Part shown: one piece after another, positions 16,061 to 25,600 of the stretch | Layout of the letters: every line of letters begins with the position of its first letter | Numbering within the stretch: the first letter of the stretch is position 1 | Source of the DNA: Bacteroidaceae bacterium | Lineage (GTDB): Bacteria > Bacteroidota > Bacteroidia > Bacteroidales > Bacteroidaceae | Direction: 5' to 3' | NCBI GenBank assembly: GCA_017458585.1 | Contig: JAFTAJ010000007.1 | Location: 1-64,000 of the forward strand | Length of the DNA stretch: 64,000 nt | Translations under genes and position numbers: made by a program | The notes under the pieces: model-generated | What the model was told of the DNA's origin: nothing | Seen by the model: the letters and a program-made list of their open reading frames with translations, nothing else | The model's database searches: none

Positions 16061-17180
16061 TATTGGAGTCGAAACTTGCGTCCCAGTCTTTCCATACGGG
16101 TGTCACTCCTCGTTGCATCAGGGCGTCACGAATGTCAGCGGCGCTACGATTGTCGTTGACGGAGAATTGGTCGAGCGCCTCGGGATAGGTGTAGTAGCCT
16201 CCAGGCTGAGTGCGACTGTCGGCACTCATGGTGGTGACTCCCAGCCCCGCCATGTTGTCGCGTATGAAGGCTGGCTCGCGGGTGGAGTAGGAGATATCGA
16301 CGTCGTGGTCGAAGATGCGCATGGCGAAGGTGACCTGTGCTAGCTGGCGATCGCTCATCACGCAGTTGGGCTGGAATCCCTGGTTTTCTGCAGGTCGCAT
16401 GCGCGGGAAGTTGATGCTATAGCGGGTGCGCCAGTAGTTGCGCTGCAGATAGCGCAGATGGTGCGCCATCATGGTGATGTCAGTGCGCCATTCTTGCTCC
16501 AGACCGATGAGCACGCCCATGCCGATGGAGTGCACTCTCGCTTGTCCCATGCGGTCGAAGCCGTTGACGCGCCACTCAAAGCGCGACTTCATCCCGCGTG
16601 GATGGTAGATATTGTAGTTGGCGCGGTGGTAGGTCTCTTGGAAGCAGATTACCCCATTCATGCCGCAGTGGGCAAGGGTGCGATAGTCTTCGCTGCTGAG
16701 GGGCTGCACCTCAATCTTGACATTGCTGAAATATCGCTTGGCTATCTCCACAGCCTTGCTGAGGTATGGCACACCGGCCTTGGCGGGATTCTCGCCGGTG
16801 ACGAGCAGTATATTCTCAAAGGGGGCGATGCGCTTGATAGCTTTGAACTCGTCTTCTATCTGCTCTGGGGTGAGTATGACGCGAGCCATGGGATTCTCCC
16901 TATGGAAAGCGCAGTATATGCAGCTGTTGGTGCAGCTATTGGTAATATAGAGAGGAATGAACATCGACACAGTGCGGCCGAAGCGCTCCTCAGTGTAATG
17001 TTTCGACAGCTGGGCCATCTGCTCGAGATAGGGCTCGGCAGCGGGTGAGATGAGAGCCATGAAGTCCTCTACGTCGCAGCGCTCCTTGCCGAGGGCGCGA
17101 CGCACGTCAGTGTCGGTCATGGCATTGATGCGATGGGTGGTTTCCTCCCAACTTATCTTATCTAAAATGTCTGAGAACAT
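16029..17180 (-). CDS. thiH: 2-iminoacetate synthase ThiH
   Basis: 383 aa. Radical SAM enzyme that cleaves tyrosine to dehydroglycine for the thiazole ring. The cluster motif CTNSCIYC places Cys83, Cys87 and Cys90; VTGENPAKAGVPYL and GLEQEWRTDITMMAHHLRYL are typical. The last residues (SNNVQRSMLNVQ) are encoded by a heptanucleotide array, so the C-terminal tail has been rewritten. It starts 7 bp after the thiG stop. Confidence 0.95.
   Translation of the reverse strand: MFSDILDKISWEETTHRINAMTDTDVRRALGKERCDVEDFMALISPAAEPYLEQMAQLSKHYTEERFGRTVSMFIPLYITNSCTNSCIYCAFHRENPMARVILTPEQIEDEFKAIKRIAPFENILLVTGENPAKAGVPYLSKAVEIAKRYFSNVKIEVQPLSSEDYRTLAHCGMNGVICFQETYHRANYNIYHPRGMKSRFEWRVNGFDRMGQARVHSIGMGVLIGLEQEWRTDITMMAHHLRYLQRNYWRTRYSINFPRMRPAENQGFQPNCVMSDRQLAQVTFAMRIFDHDVDISYSTREPAFIRDNMAGLGVTTMSADSRTQPGGYYTYPEALDQFSVNDNRSAADIRDALMQRGVTPVWKDWDASFDSNNVQRSMLNVQ
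16031..16058. repeat. Heptanucleotide array at the thiH/thiE-like junction (ATTGAAC type)
   Basis: Four 7-bp units: ATTGAAC, ATTGAGC, ATTGAGC, GTTGAAC. It forms both the 3' end of thiH and the first codons of the next gene, in different frames. Confidence 0.88.
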
Positions 17181-17186
17181 GTGTCC

Positions 17187-17960
17187 TTATGCTAGGAATT
17201 GGGTTAATGGAGAACTGGCCTTAGCTTCAAAGGTGGCGGAGCCCACAGCGAGTCCTGCCTCGTAGGCGCGACGCCCTGCTATCACGGCTTCCTTAAAGGC
17301 TATGGCCATCTCTACGGGATTGGCAGCCACTGAAATAGCGGTGTTGACAAGGCATGCGTCTGCACCCATCTCCATAGCTTCGGCAGCGTGGCTGGGAGCG
17401 CCTAGGCCAGCGTCGATGACCACAGGCACAGAGGCTTCCTCAATGATTATCTGCAAGAAATCGCGGGTACGCAGACCACGATTGGTGCCTATAGGGGCAG
17501 CCAGCGGCATCACGGCGGCAGCACCTGCCTCTGCCAACTGCTTGCACAGCGTGGGGTCAGCCTGGCAATATGGCAGCACGATGAAGCCCATCTTTACCAG
17601 CTGCTCTGTAGCCTTGAGCGTCTCCACTGAGTCAGGGAGCAGGTAGCGTGGGTCTGGGTGTATCTCCAGTTTCAACCATGGCGTCTGAAAAGCCTCTCTG
17701 GCCATCTGTGCAGCAAACACGGCCTCCTCGGCATCGCGCACACCACTTGTGTTGGGCAGCAGCTGGATACGAGGATTGTTGATGTGAGCCATGAAATCGT
17801 CTTGCTCATCGCCGAGCTCTACGCGCTTCATGGCCAGCGTGACCATATCGGTGCCGCTGGCCTCGATGGCGGCGGTCATCAGTTGGTTAGAACCAAATTT
17901 GCCTGTGCCCAAGAAAAGGCGTGAATCAAATTCTTTGTTTGATATTATGAGTTTGTCCAT
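17187..17960 (-). CDS. thiG: Thiazole synthase ThiG
   Basis: 257 aa. Forms the thiazole phosphate from deoxyxylulose phosphate, dehydroglycine and ThiS-thiocarboxylate. The N-terminus [61 protein letters not shown] and [20 protein letters not shown] are all ThiG blocks. The frame opens at 17975, but the Met at 17960 follows directly after the thiE stop and is preferred. Confidence 0.96.
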   Translation of the reverse strand: MDKLIISNKEFDSRLFLGTGKFGSNQLMTAAIEASGTDMVTLAMKRVELGDEQDDFMAHINNPRIQLLPNTSGVRDAEEAVFAAQMAREAFQTPWLKLEIHPDPRYLLPDSVETLKATEQLVKMGFIVLPYCQADPTLCKQLAEAGAAAVMPLAAPIGTNRGLRTRDFLQIIIEEASVPVVIDAGLGAPSHAAEAMEMGADACLVNTAISVAANPVEMAIAFKEAVIAGRRAYEAGLAVGSATFEAKASSPLTQFLA

Positions 17961-17961
17961 A

Positions 17962-18627
17962 TTATATCTGTACATTATTCATTTTAACAACTATGTCCTG
18001 CATTGCTCTGACGGGGTCGTCAGATTGCAGAATGGTGCCCGAGAGGGCTATGCCGCTAACGCCGGTGGCCATAATGGCGTCAATGTCGTTGGCTGTGATG
18101 CCACCGATGGCTACGATTGGCACACGGATGAGCTCTTCGTCAAGGTGGTGCACAATGGCGCGGTAGCCGTCAAGACCGAGGGTGGGGGCGAGATTCTGTT
18201 TCGTCTCGGTGAATCGAAAGGGTCCGCACCCAATATAATCGGCGCTCTGGCGGTAGTGGCTCGCAGCCTGAGCGGCAGTGTTGGCTGTGCCGCCAATCAG
18301 ATATTCCTCGCCCAATAGCTGGCGTGCCTCGCGGATGGGCATGTCAGTGATGCCAAGGTGTACGCCGTCGGCCTTCAGTTCTTTAACCAGCTCCACATGG
18401 TCATCGATAATCATGGTGGCGTCGGCGCGGTTGCACATCAGGCGCAGTTCGCGTCCCACCTTGAGTATTTCATCGGCATCGGCATCTTTCATCCTAAGCT
18501 GCACCCACCGACAACCGCCCTCCAAAGCCATTGCCGCACCATCGAGCACGCTATAGCGCTCGGTCTTGTGTGTTATAAACTGCAGCCGGCCGCGATAGTT
18601 AATTGTTGGACATGGAATATTGGACAT
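17962..18627 (-). CDS. thiE: Thiamine phosphate synthase ThiE
   Basis: 221 aa. Couples HMP-PP to thiazole phosphate. [38 protein letters not shown] and [15 protein letters not shown] are canonical, as is the C-terminal [26 protein letters not shown]. The first eight or so codons (MSNIPCPTI) are supplied by a heptanucleotide array, so the true N-terminus may be newly formed. Next gene thiG starts within 2 bp of its stop. Confidence 0.94.
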   Translation of the reverse strand: MSNIPCPTINYRGRLQFITHKTERYSVLDGAAMALEGGCRWVQLRMKDADADEILKVGRELRLMCNRADATMIIDDHVELVKELKADGVHLGITDMPIREARQLLGEEYLIGGTANTAAQAASHYRQSADYIGCGPFRFTETKQNLAPTLGLDGYRAIVHHLDEELIRVPIVAIGGITANDIDAIMATGVSGIALSGTILQSDDPVRAMQDIVVKMNNVQI

Positions 18628-18632
18628 TGAAC
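18605..18632. repeat. Heptanucleotide array at the start of thiE (ATTGGAC type)
   Basis: Units GTTGGAC, ATGGAAT, ATTGGAC, ATTGAAC. The array contains the thiE start codon on the minus strand. Confidence 0.82.
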
Positions 18633-18654
18633 CTATTGCCTTTTAATCTTTCTT

Positions 18655-18852
18655 TCATCCTCCGCTGAAGGCTCTAAGGATGGTTATCTTCTGATTTTCT
18701 TGAAGTGTGAAGGTAGCCCACTCGCTGCGCGGCACCATCTTATTGTCCACGGCGATAGCAACTCCGCTTGCGGGCAGCGCGTGCTGCTCTGCCAGTTGTG
18801 CCAGTGTGTCGGCTGTTGTTTCGCAGGTTGTGTTATTTACTGTAAGTGTCAT
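18655..18852 (-). CDS. thiS: Sulfur carrier protein ThiS
   Basis: 65 aa ubiquitin-like sulfur carrier, ending in the required GG (LRAFSGG), on which the thiocarboxylate is built. The start overlaps the 3' end of glpB by 20 bp. The gene heads the thiamine block thiS-E-G-H. No thiF, thiC or TPP riboswitch is seen in this window. Confidence 0.94.
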   Translation of the reverse strand: MTLTVNNTTCETTADTLAQLAEQHALPASGVAIAVDNKMVPRSEWATFTLQENQKITILRAFSGG

Positions 18853-20119
18853 TGTTTGCTATGTTTTTGTCTATCTCCTCTGCTACGGCAAGGGCAGTAA
18901 GCATTGATACTCCTGTGCCATCGCTTTGGTGATGGGTGTTGTGGCCGCTGAGCAGCGAACCAATGGCGTAGAGATTGCTGACAGGCTGTCCGTTTTTGAA
19001 TGGATGTAATATGCTGTCGGTGTGCACGCCGTAGGTCATGAACGGCTGAGGCTCGAAGAAGGAGCCTGTGGCCTTGCTGCTGAGTTCCTTTATGTTTGCA
19101 TCTATGTCAAGACCGAAGATTGGCTCTGCTACCTTGCGATAGTCTGCCACGAGGCCGTGGCTCTGGAAGGAGCCCGTGGCGATGATGTAGCTGTGGGCTT
19201 CCATTGTTTCGGAATAGCCTGTGGCGATGCTGACTATCTTGTTGTCGCGCAAGGTGCCGGCTGTGACCTTGGCATCGTGTAAGATCGTGCCGCCGAGCTG
19301 CGTGAAGTGGTTGCGTAGCTGTGTCTGCAAGCGCACTCCCAGCAGGGAGGGGGGCAGGGTGGCGATGACATAGACGGGGTGACTGACCATGCTGCGCAGT
19401 TGTTGCAGCGCGGTGTCATTGGTAAGACCGAAGACTGCGGGTAGCAGTATCATCTGCTCTGACGGGTTGCTACTATTGCTGCATGCTGCGCTGATGGCTT
19501 CTGCAAAGGCGCGCAGTGTCTCGTCGTTGTCCATCATGCGCGCTATGGTTGTGGCGCGTGTCTCGTATTGGCTACTGCGACGTGCTTGCGTTGTCTTGAT
19601 TGGCAGGGTGCAGATGGTGGTCTGCACGCCCATCTGATCCAGGCCTGCACGAATAAATTCAATGGGGAAGTCAAGGAAGCCTGCTATGTTGATTATCAAG
19701 GCTTGTGTTGATGGCAGGGTGCAGCCGTCGTCGGAGGTGAGACAATCATCGAGGGTTAGCCATACAGGCTTGAGCACGCCCATTGGTGTGATGCGCCAGT
19801 GGTTGGCGGTGGCATCACCCTTGAGCGAGATGCCTGCTTCGCGGAGGATGCCCTGAGCCTCTTGTGCCAGCGCGGCTACCCGCTCAGCGCCTATTTTGCT
19901 ATAGGGATGGGTGGCAGGGAGGTCGGCAATGGCTTCCAGAGGATGGGTGATGGGATGGTCTTCGCTGTCATAGCCGAAGAGCTCCAAGGATCCGGAGAAG
20001 GTGTTGAGTGTGGAGGGGCCGGATGTGGCAATAGTCACGCGCCTCCCTTTTCGTTGCAGAGCAATGCCTGCTGTCAAGCCGCTAAGGCCACCTCCTATGA
20101 TGATTATATCGTTTGGCAT
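18833..20119 (-). CDS. glpB: Anaerobic glycerol-3-phosphate dehydrogenase subunit B
   Basis: 428 aa flavoprotein. The N-terminal dinucleotide fold DIIIIGGGLSGLTAGIALQRKG is followed by GlpB features: NTFSGSLELFGYD, the block RITPMGVLKPVWLTLDDC, and the late GVHTDSILHPFKNGQPVSNLYAIGSLLSGHNTHHQ. It partners GlpA, normally together with the Fe-S membrane anchor GlpC, which is not found beside it. Oxidises glycerol-3-phosphate to DHAP with electrons to quinone. Confidence 0.9.
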   Translation of the reverse strand: MPNDIIIIGGGLSGLTAGIALQRKGRRVTIATSGPSTLNTFSGSLELFGYDSEDHPITHPLEAIADLPATHPYSKIGAERVAALAQEAQGILREAGISLKGDATANHWRITPMGVLKPVWLTLDDCLTSDDGCTLPSTQALIINIAGFLDFPIEFIRAGLDQMGVQTTICTLPIKTTQARRSSQYETRATTIARMMDNDETLRAFAEAISAACSNSSNPSEQMILLPAVFGLTNDTALQQLRSMVSHPVYVIATLPPSLLGVRLQTQLRNHFTQLGGTILHDAKVTAGTLRDNKIVSIATGYSETMEAHSYIIATGSFQSHGLVADYRKVAEPIFGLDIDANIKELSSKATGSFFEPQPFMTYGVHTDSILHPFKNGQPVSNLYAIGSLLSGHNTHHQSDGTGVSMLTALAVAEEIDKNIANNDTYSK

Positions 20120-20176
20120 GCAGTATGTGGAATGTGAGTGTGGAATATGAATATTAAATGAGAGTGTGAAACGTGG

Positions 20177-21715
20177 TTAGGAGCGAGGAATCTTATCCAG
20201 TCCGCATAGTCCCTTGTAAACGCTTGCCATATATTGCGCATCGGCAAGGGTGGTGCCCCATGTTATGGGATAGATGCCTTTCCAGCGCTCATTGACAAAG
20301 TCTGCTAGGTCGCGCCCACATTCTGCGATGGTCTTACCACCTGCCGAGCTCATAAGGCGTGCGGCTCTCAGGGCACAGTAACGGCCAGGACATTTGCCCA
20401 TGCCCATGCGTGTGCGACGGCGAAGCTGTGTGAGCGTGGCGACCTCGCCACTGACTATGAGTTCCCTTATCTCTCCAACAGTTACTTTCTCACATTCGCA
20501 GAGATACAGGGAGTCGGGGGTGAGGAGTGAGGAGCGGGAGGTGAGGAGTGAGGAGTGAGTCGAGGGGCGAGTGGCGAGAGGGATTACGGCCGTCTCGCAC
20601 CGGCGCTTCACGTTGAGTTTGCTGCACACGATATCGGTTGCTTTTTCTGCCATCAGGCGGTAGGTCATGAGTTTGCCGCCTGTGATGGTGATAAAGCCGG
20701 CGAGGCCATCGCGTTGCTCATGGTCGAGGCATACGATGCCGCGACTGATGCCACGCCCTGCTTCTTCATCATCTTCTGCCACCAACGGGCGCACTCCAGC
20801 ATAGGCGCGAAGGATGCGGGTGGAGGAGAGTATGGGCACGAGCTTGGTGCCTTCACGGAGCAGGGTAGCTATCTCCCGGGGGGTGACGCGCACATCGTCG
20901 CACTCGCCGAGCGGCACGCGGTCGGACGTGGAGCCAAGGATTGTGACGTCGCCATCGGGCACGAGTATGTCGCCGTTTGCTGCCTTGTGGCAACGGTTGA
21001 TGACCATCTTATTGACGCGGTTGGCAAAGATGAGCAATGCTCCCTTGCTGGGAAACATCTTTATCTCTACGCCCGCCATGCGTGCTATGCCGGCGCTCCA
21101 GATGCCGGCGGCATTGACGGTTATCTTGCCCCGTATCTCAAATTGCTGCCCGTTATGAGTGTTGCGCACCTTAACGCCCTCTACGCGGTTGCCTTGGGTG
21201 ATGAGACCGGTGACTTCGTGGTAGGTGAGTATGTCGGCGCCATGCATACGGGCATCAAGCTCATTGGCTCTGACGAGGCGGAAGGGGTCAACGGAGCCGT
21301 CGGGTACACGCACTGCCCCTGTCAGGGCGGGGTTGACGGTGGGCTCTATACGCTTGGCTTCCTCGGGGTCGATTATCTCTGCGGGGATGCCGCAGCTACG
21401 ACAGGCCTCGACCAATTGGTATTGATAGCCCAGGTCGTCTTCGGGCAGCGAGATGAAGAGGCCGTCGTGCTCTTCCACGCAATGGCTGGCTATACGACGC
21501 AGGATGAGGTTCTCGCGAATACACTCGGCGGCAGAATCGGGGTCATTCACTGCATAGCGTGCGCCGCTGTGGAGCAGTCCGTGGTTGCGCCCCGTGGCTC
21601 CAGTGGCAAAGTCGCTGCGCTCAAGCAGCAGTGTCTTAAGGCCTCGCATGGCACAGTCGCGTGCCGTGCCTACGCCGGTGATGCCTCCACCTATAATAAT
21701 TACATCGTATTCCAT
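20177..21715 (-). CDS. glpA: Anaerobic glycerol-3-phosphate dehydrogenase subunit A
   Basis: 512 aa. N-terminal FAD site DVIIIGGGITGVGTARDCAM, then LLERSDFATGATGRNHGLLHSGARY and VNAAGIWSAGI, as in GlpA/GlpD. The C-terminus has a BFD-like [2Fe-2S] domain, CECEKVTVGEIREL...MGKCPGRYC. Between these, residues about 379-399 (PSTHSSLLTSRSSLLTPDS) are encoded by a 63-bp in-frame heptanucleotide array sitting in the inter-domain linker. glpB follows after 57 bp containing more short repeats. Confidence 0.93.
   Translation of the reverse strand: MEYDVIIIGGGITGVGTARDCAMRGLKTLLLERSDFATGATGRNHGLLHSGARYAVNDPDSAAECIRENLILRRIASHCVEEHDGLFISLPEDDLGYQYQLVEACRSCGIPAEIIDPEEAKRIEPTVNPALTGAVRVPDGSVDPFRLVRANELDARMHGADILTYHEVTGLITQGNRVEGVKVRNTHNGQQFEIRGKITVNAAGIWSAGIARMAGVEIKMFPSKGALLIFANRVNKMVINRCHKAANGDILVPDGDVTILGSTSDRVPLGECDDVRVTPREIATLLREGTKLVPILSSTRILRAYAGVRPLVAEDDEEAGRGISRGIVCLDHEQRDGLAGFITITGGKLMTYRLMAEKATDIVCSKLNVKRRCETAVIPLATRPSTHSSLLTSRSSLLTPDSLYLCECEKVTVGEIRELIVSGEVATLTQLRRRTRMGMGKCPGRYCALRAARLMSSAGGKTIAECGRDLADFVNERWKGIYPITWGTTLADAQYMASVYKGLCGLDKIPRS
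20518..20580. repeat. Heptanucleotide array inside glpA (GAGTGAG type)
   Basis: Nine 7-bp units (63 bp), for example GAGTGAG, GAGCGGG, AGGTGAG, GAGTGAG twice, TCGAGGG, GCGAGTG, GCGAGAG. One further degenerate unit may precede it. In frame on the minus strand. Confidence 0.88.
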
Positions 21716-21716
21716 T

Positions 21717-21751
21717 GTGAGTCAGGAGTTAGGAATGAGGAGTTAAGAGTT
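21717..21751. repeat. Heptanucleotide array upstream of glpA (AGGAGTT type)
   Basis: Units GTGAGTC, AGGAGTT, AGGAATG, AGGAGTT, AAGAGTT fill the gap between the esterase stop and the glpA start. Confidence 0.8.
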
Positions 21752-21754
21752 TTT

Positions 21755-22609
21755 CTATTCTCCGAAATGGCTGGTTGCGAACGGCAGGCTGGTGTAGAGT
21801 GCGCTCTTCCAGTAGGTCCAGTTGTGGATGCCGTCGCGAACGCGCAGTTCTGCTTTTATTCGCTTGTAGCGCATAATGATGTATAGGCGTTGTGACTGGT
21901 CAAGCAGGAAATCGTCGTCACCGATGTCGAAGAACCAATGGATGGTGCGTAGCTTCTCAAGGGTTTGATCGTCAGCATTCTCCATGAAGCGGATGGCAGA
22001 GTTCTCCTGTACAGCTTTAATGACATAGTATAGCTTGTTGATCTCGGCCTCCTGGAGATTGTCGCTGTTGTCGAGCCATGCACTCATGGCGTAGCAGGAG
22101 GAGAACATGTCGGGGTGCTTCTGGCTATAGACGGTGCTACCGCCGCCGCCCATCGACAGTCCGCTTATGGCGCGATGTGACTTGTCGCCATAGATGTGAT
22201 ACTTGGCCTCTACATAGGGCACGAGTTCGGTAAAGAAGAATTCTTCGTAGTTGTGGCCTGGCATATTGAAGTAACCATTCCACGTGTTGCGTGTGTCGGG
22301 TCCTCCGGCGTTTGGCATGATTATGACCATGGGGCAGATCTTGCCTTCTCCCAGGAGCTCGTCGGCTACCTCACCGAGCTGGGCATTGTTGTTCCAAGCG
22401 CGGTAGGTGTCGCTTAGGCCGTGCAGGAGATAAAGCACGGGATAACGGGTGGTGCCGCTATCATCGAACGATGCAGGGGTATAGACATTGTATGTCACCC
22501 ATTCGCCCAGCACTGTGCTGTAGATGCTGTCGGTCTTGACTGTGGCCATTGTGTTGATGCATGTAGCAAGCATCAGCATGGCAAAAATGTTGCAAAGAGT
22601 TTTTTTCAT
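21755..22609 (-). CDS. Secreted esterase of the EstD/FrmB alpha/beta-hydrolase family
   Basis: 284 aa with a signal peptide. Family blocks are RYPVLYLLHGLSDTYRAWNNN, MVIIMPNAGG, and YFNMPGHNYEEFFFTELVPYVEAKY. The nucleophile elbow is GLSMGGGGS, the Asp region FFDIGDDDFLLDQS, and the His HNWTYWKSAL. This family includes feruloyl/acetyl-xylan esterases and S-formylglutathione hydrolases; the signal peptide favours a carbohydrate-ester role (inference). Confidence 0.87.
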   Translation of the reverse strand: MKKTLCNIFAMLMLATCINTMATVKTDSIYSTVLGEWVTYNVYTPASFDDSGTTRYPVLYLLHGLSDTYRAWNNNAQLGEVADELLGEGKICPMVIIMPNAGGPDTRNTWNGYFNMPGHNYEEFFFTELVPYVEAKYHIYGDKSHRAISGLSMGGGGSTVYSQKHPDMFSSCYAMSAWLDNSDNLQEAEINKLYYVIKAVQENSAIRFMENADDQTLEKLRTIHWFFDIGDDDFLLDQSQRLYIIMRYKRIKAELRVRDGIHNWTYWKSALYTSLPFATSHFGE

Positions 22610-22623
22610 TGTTATTTAGTTTT

Positions 22624-25600
22624 TTATTTGCGCAGTATTTTCTTTCTGTCTTTGATGAAGATACTAGGGGGTTGATGAGTTGACGAGTTGGAGTCTGAAA
22701 CCTTCCTGCCGTGAAGGTCGTAGATATTTGAGGTTTGAGAGTGCTCAGTGCCAACTTCTTGTATCGCGCTGACGGGATTGTCGAAGTCAAAGGTGTAGGT
22801 GTCGAGTTCTGGCAGTCCTTCTGCGAAAAGGATGTAGGCTTTGTTCTCGGCAACGCTTGTGGCGACGGGCGAAGTCTTTATGATGGCTTTGTTGGACGAG
22901 GTCTTAAGGGTGTAGCATGTGCCCTTGGGGAGTCCGGTCTTCTTGAGGCAGGTGCCGATGAGTATGTTGGCACCGTCGTAAGGCTCGGCTTGTCGGCCTC
23001 CCACGCCAAGGGTGACGGTGGCGTATGGAGTGCCGAGGAGCACGACGGGTGTGGCATGAGGTATGGTGTCGTGGAGTTGCATGAGCTTGATTACTCCGTC
23101 GGCATCCACGTGATCAGCGATATAGGCGGTGACGTCATCTGATGGGTAGGTGTCGAAGTCCACATACATCAGCGCTACGCCGGCAGCATTGAGTTTGACC
23201 TCATAGGTGTCAGCGGGTTTCAGCTTCCACAGCACTCCGTCGGCAGTGTTGCGCTGAACTGACACATAGCTGGTCTTGCTGCTGATGGTGTAGGGCTGAT
23301 AGCTGGCCTGTGAGATGTAGTAGTTGCCCTCGGTGGCTTGCGACAGCTGGTATGCAAACGATTTATCGGCTGCGATGATGCGCAGGTTGCCTGTGTTGTC
23401 GATTGACTGCATGTCGAAGCCTTGCTGCTGTGAGTAGAAGCGGTAGCCAGAGCTGGCAGCTGGAAGAGTCCATATCTGTGAGCCGCTGGTCTTTGTCTGC
23501 GCTGTGACAGTGAGCCATGGCGCTTCTGCGGTGAGGCATTTAGCTTCGCCGTCGTCTTGGTCGGCTGGCATGATGTAGTAGGAGTGACTGTCGTCTATCT
23601 CCACATATTTGGCATTGTCAAGCGCTTGCTCAAGAGTGGCGAGGTCTGCCTCTGCCACATTGCCGTCATTGTAGAGTGCCTCGATGTTAGCTTTCTCTGT
23701 CTTATCTGCAAGACTGCCTACTATGCCGTCTTCCAAGGCGAGTATTCTACCGGCGCGCTCAACGCTTGCCTGAAGTCGTGGGCTGCGCGTGGCGTCTGCA
23801 ATAAGACTGAGTGTGGCGCGATTCTCGGGACGGAGGTAGTAGTTGTTGTAGAGATAGAAGCGTGTGCTGGTAATCCTTGATGCAAGACTGACAGGTTGGT
23901 TAGCTGTGGGGTCTGAGAGCACGCCTTTGCCGTTGGAGGCGGCATCGTCTTTGTCGTTGCAGAGGAAATAGAACTGCGACCCCATACCGTTGAGGTTGAG
24001 GGCGTAGGGCTCTGTGCTGAGTGTGACTGCTCCGCCCTTGAGGCAGAGGTATTGCTTGCTACCTATGTTATAAATATAGTATGTGTCGGTATATTTCTCG
24101 GATGAGAGTATCTGCCAGTTATTGTATGCGTCGGTCACGTCGGCTTTAGCTGTATACGCAGTCTGAGCGCCGTCGGCAGTTGCCTCTTTCACGGTGAGAG
24201 TGCCTTGAGGGGTGGCGCAGAGATAGCCGCGCCCTAATGCGCCCATAATCATGTAGGCATTGTCGGCAGCTACGTGAGCCTTCTGTGCCACTCTGCCGTA
24301 TTTGAGCAATGTGCCGTTGAAGGCCAGTTCCTTTAGGGCTATGCTGAGTGCGTCGGCATCGTCGCATGTGCCGTTGGCATATACCTCCTTCAGGTTTGCG
24401 AGGTCATCGGTGGCATAATAGTTAAAAGTGTTCTCCTTATCTATATACTCCTGCGCCAGTTGCTTGAGGGCGTCAAGGTCATAGTCGCCCTTGAACACAA
24501 TATTGTGGAGCTGAATGTAGTTGCCGTTGACATGGTCGTAGAATACGAGCCTTATGTGTTTTGTTTTTACGGTGTGGGGCAAAGTTACCTCGCAGTTGTT
24601 GTGATTGTGCATATAGATGCTGTCGGCAGCGAGTTCCCAGTTTTTTCCATCGTCGGAGGTGTATACATCTACGAGGCGGCACCTGTTTGCTGCCGAGGTG
24701 GCAATGAATGAACTCACAACATGGTCTTGCTGTGCGTGGAAGTCAATGGTGTGGGTTTCGCCGGTGGCATACCAATGGCTGTTTTTGTCGTTGTCAAGAG
24801 CGTGGGAGGGGTTGACACCATCGGAGGAAGTGGCTGTCCAGTCGGTCTTGGGGTATTCAGGACAACTCTTGTTGATGCCTTGGTTGATGTAATAGCGGTT
24901 GGAGAGCTTGAGGGCGGAGTCAATGCGGGTGTTGAGTCGGTCGAGATTGATGGTATCTACGCATGTCTTGTCAGTGAGTAGCGAGGTGTAGTGCGCGCTG
25001 TCGTAGTGTACGTTGTAGCCTCCGTATTCCAAGAAGAAGGTGTTGTCCATGGTGCCCGAAGCGCCGTGACTGGCCTCCGATTTGGGGCGCTCGGCGGTGT
25101 AGCAGGGAAAGAAGTTGACATAGTTGCGGTTATACCACTCGCCGCTGGCAGCGGAGCGCATGAAAGCATGGCGATAGTTGACGCGGTGTTTGCCCCAGCC
25201 CTCGTTGCCGCCGAAGTTTTCGATGAAGCTGTACCATCCGCCGATGAGCTGGTTGATAAACGCAGCGCGAATGGATGCCATATACTGCCACTCGGGCCAG
25301 TTGTCCATCTTGTACCATGCGGTCATGATGGTATTTTCGGCCTCAGCGATGGAGTCGTTGCCGAATCTGTCTTTCATGGTAATCCTTACGTTCTCAGGGC
25401 GCACATTGAGCAGGAACTGCACCCAGTGGTCGGGCTGCCAGTACCATGCCTTGTCCATAAACATTACCGAGCCGGTGGAGCCTTCGCCACCACCGTGGCC
25501 TGACACTCCCTCGTGGTTGTAGTCAAACACTTCGGCCTGCATGTATTCGGGCAGGTCGGGGTCTTCGTCGGTGTTGCCGTTGTCCCACACGGAGAAGAGC

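Noticed and set aside
18600-22000. TPP riboswitch upstream of the thiamine genes
   Set aside because: thiS overlaps glpB, leaving no leader, and no thi-box-like sequence was recognised on the minus strand upstream of it.
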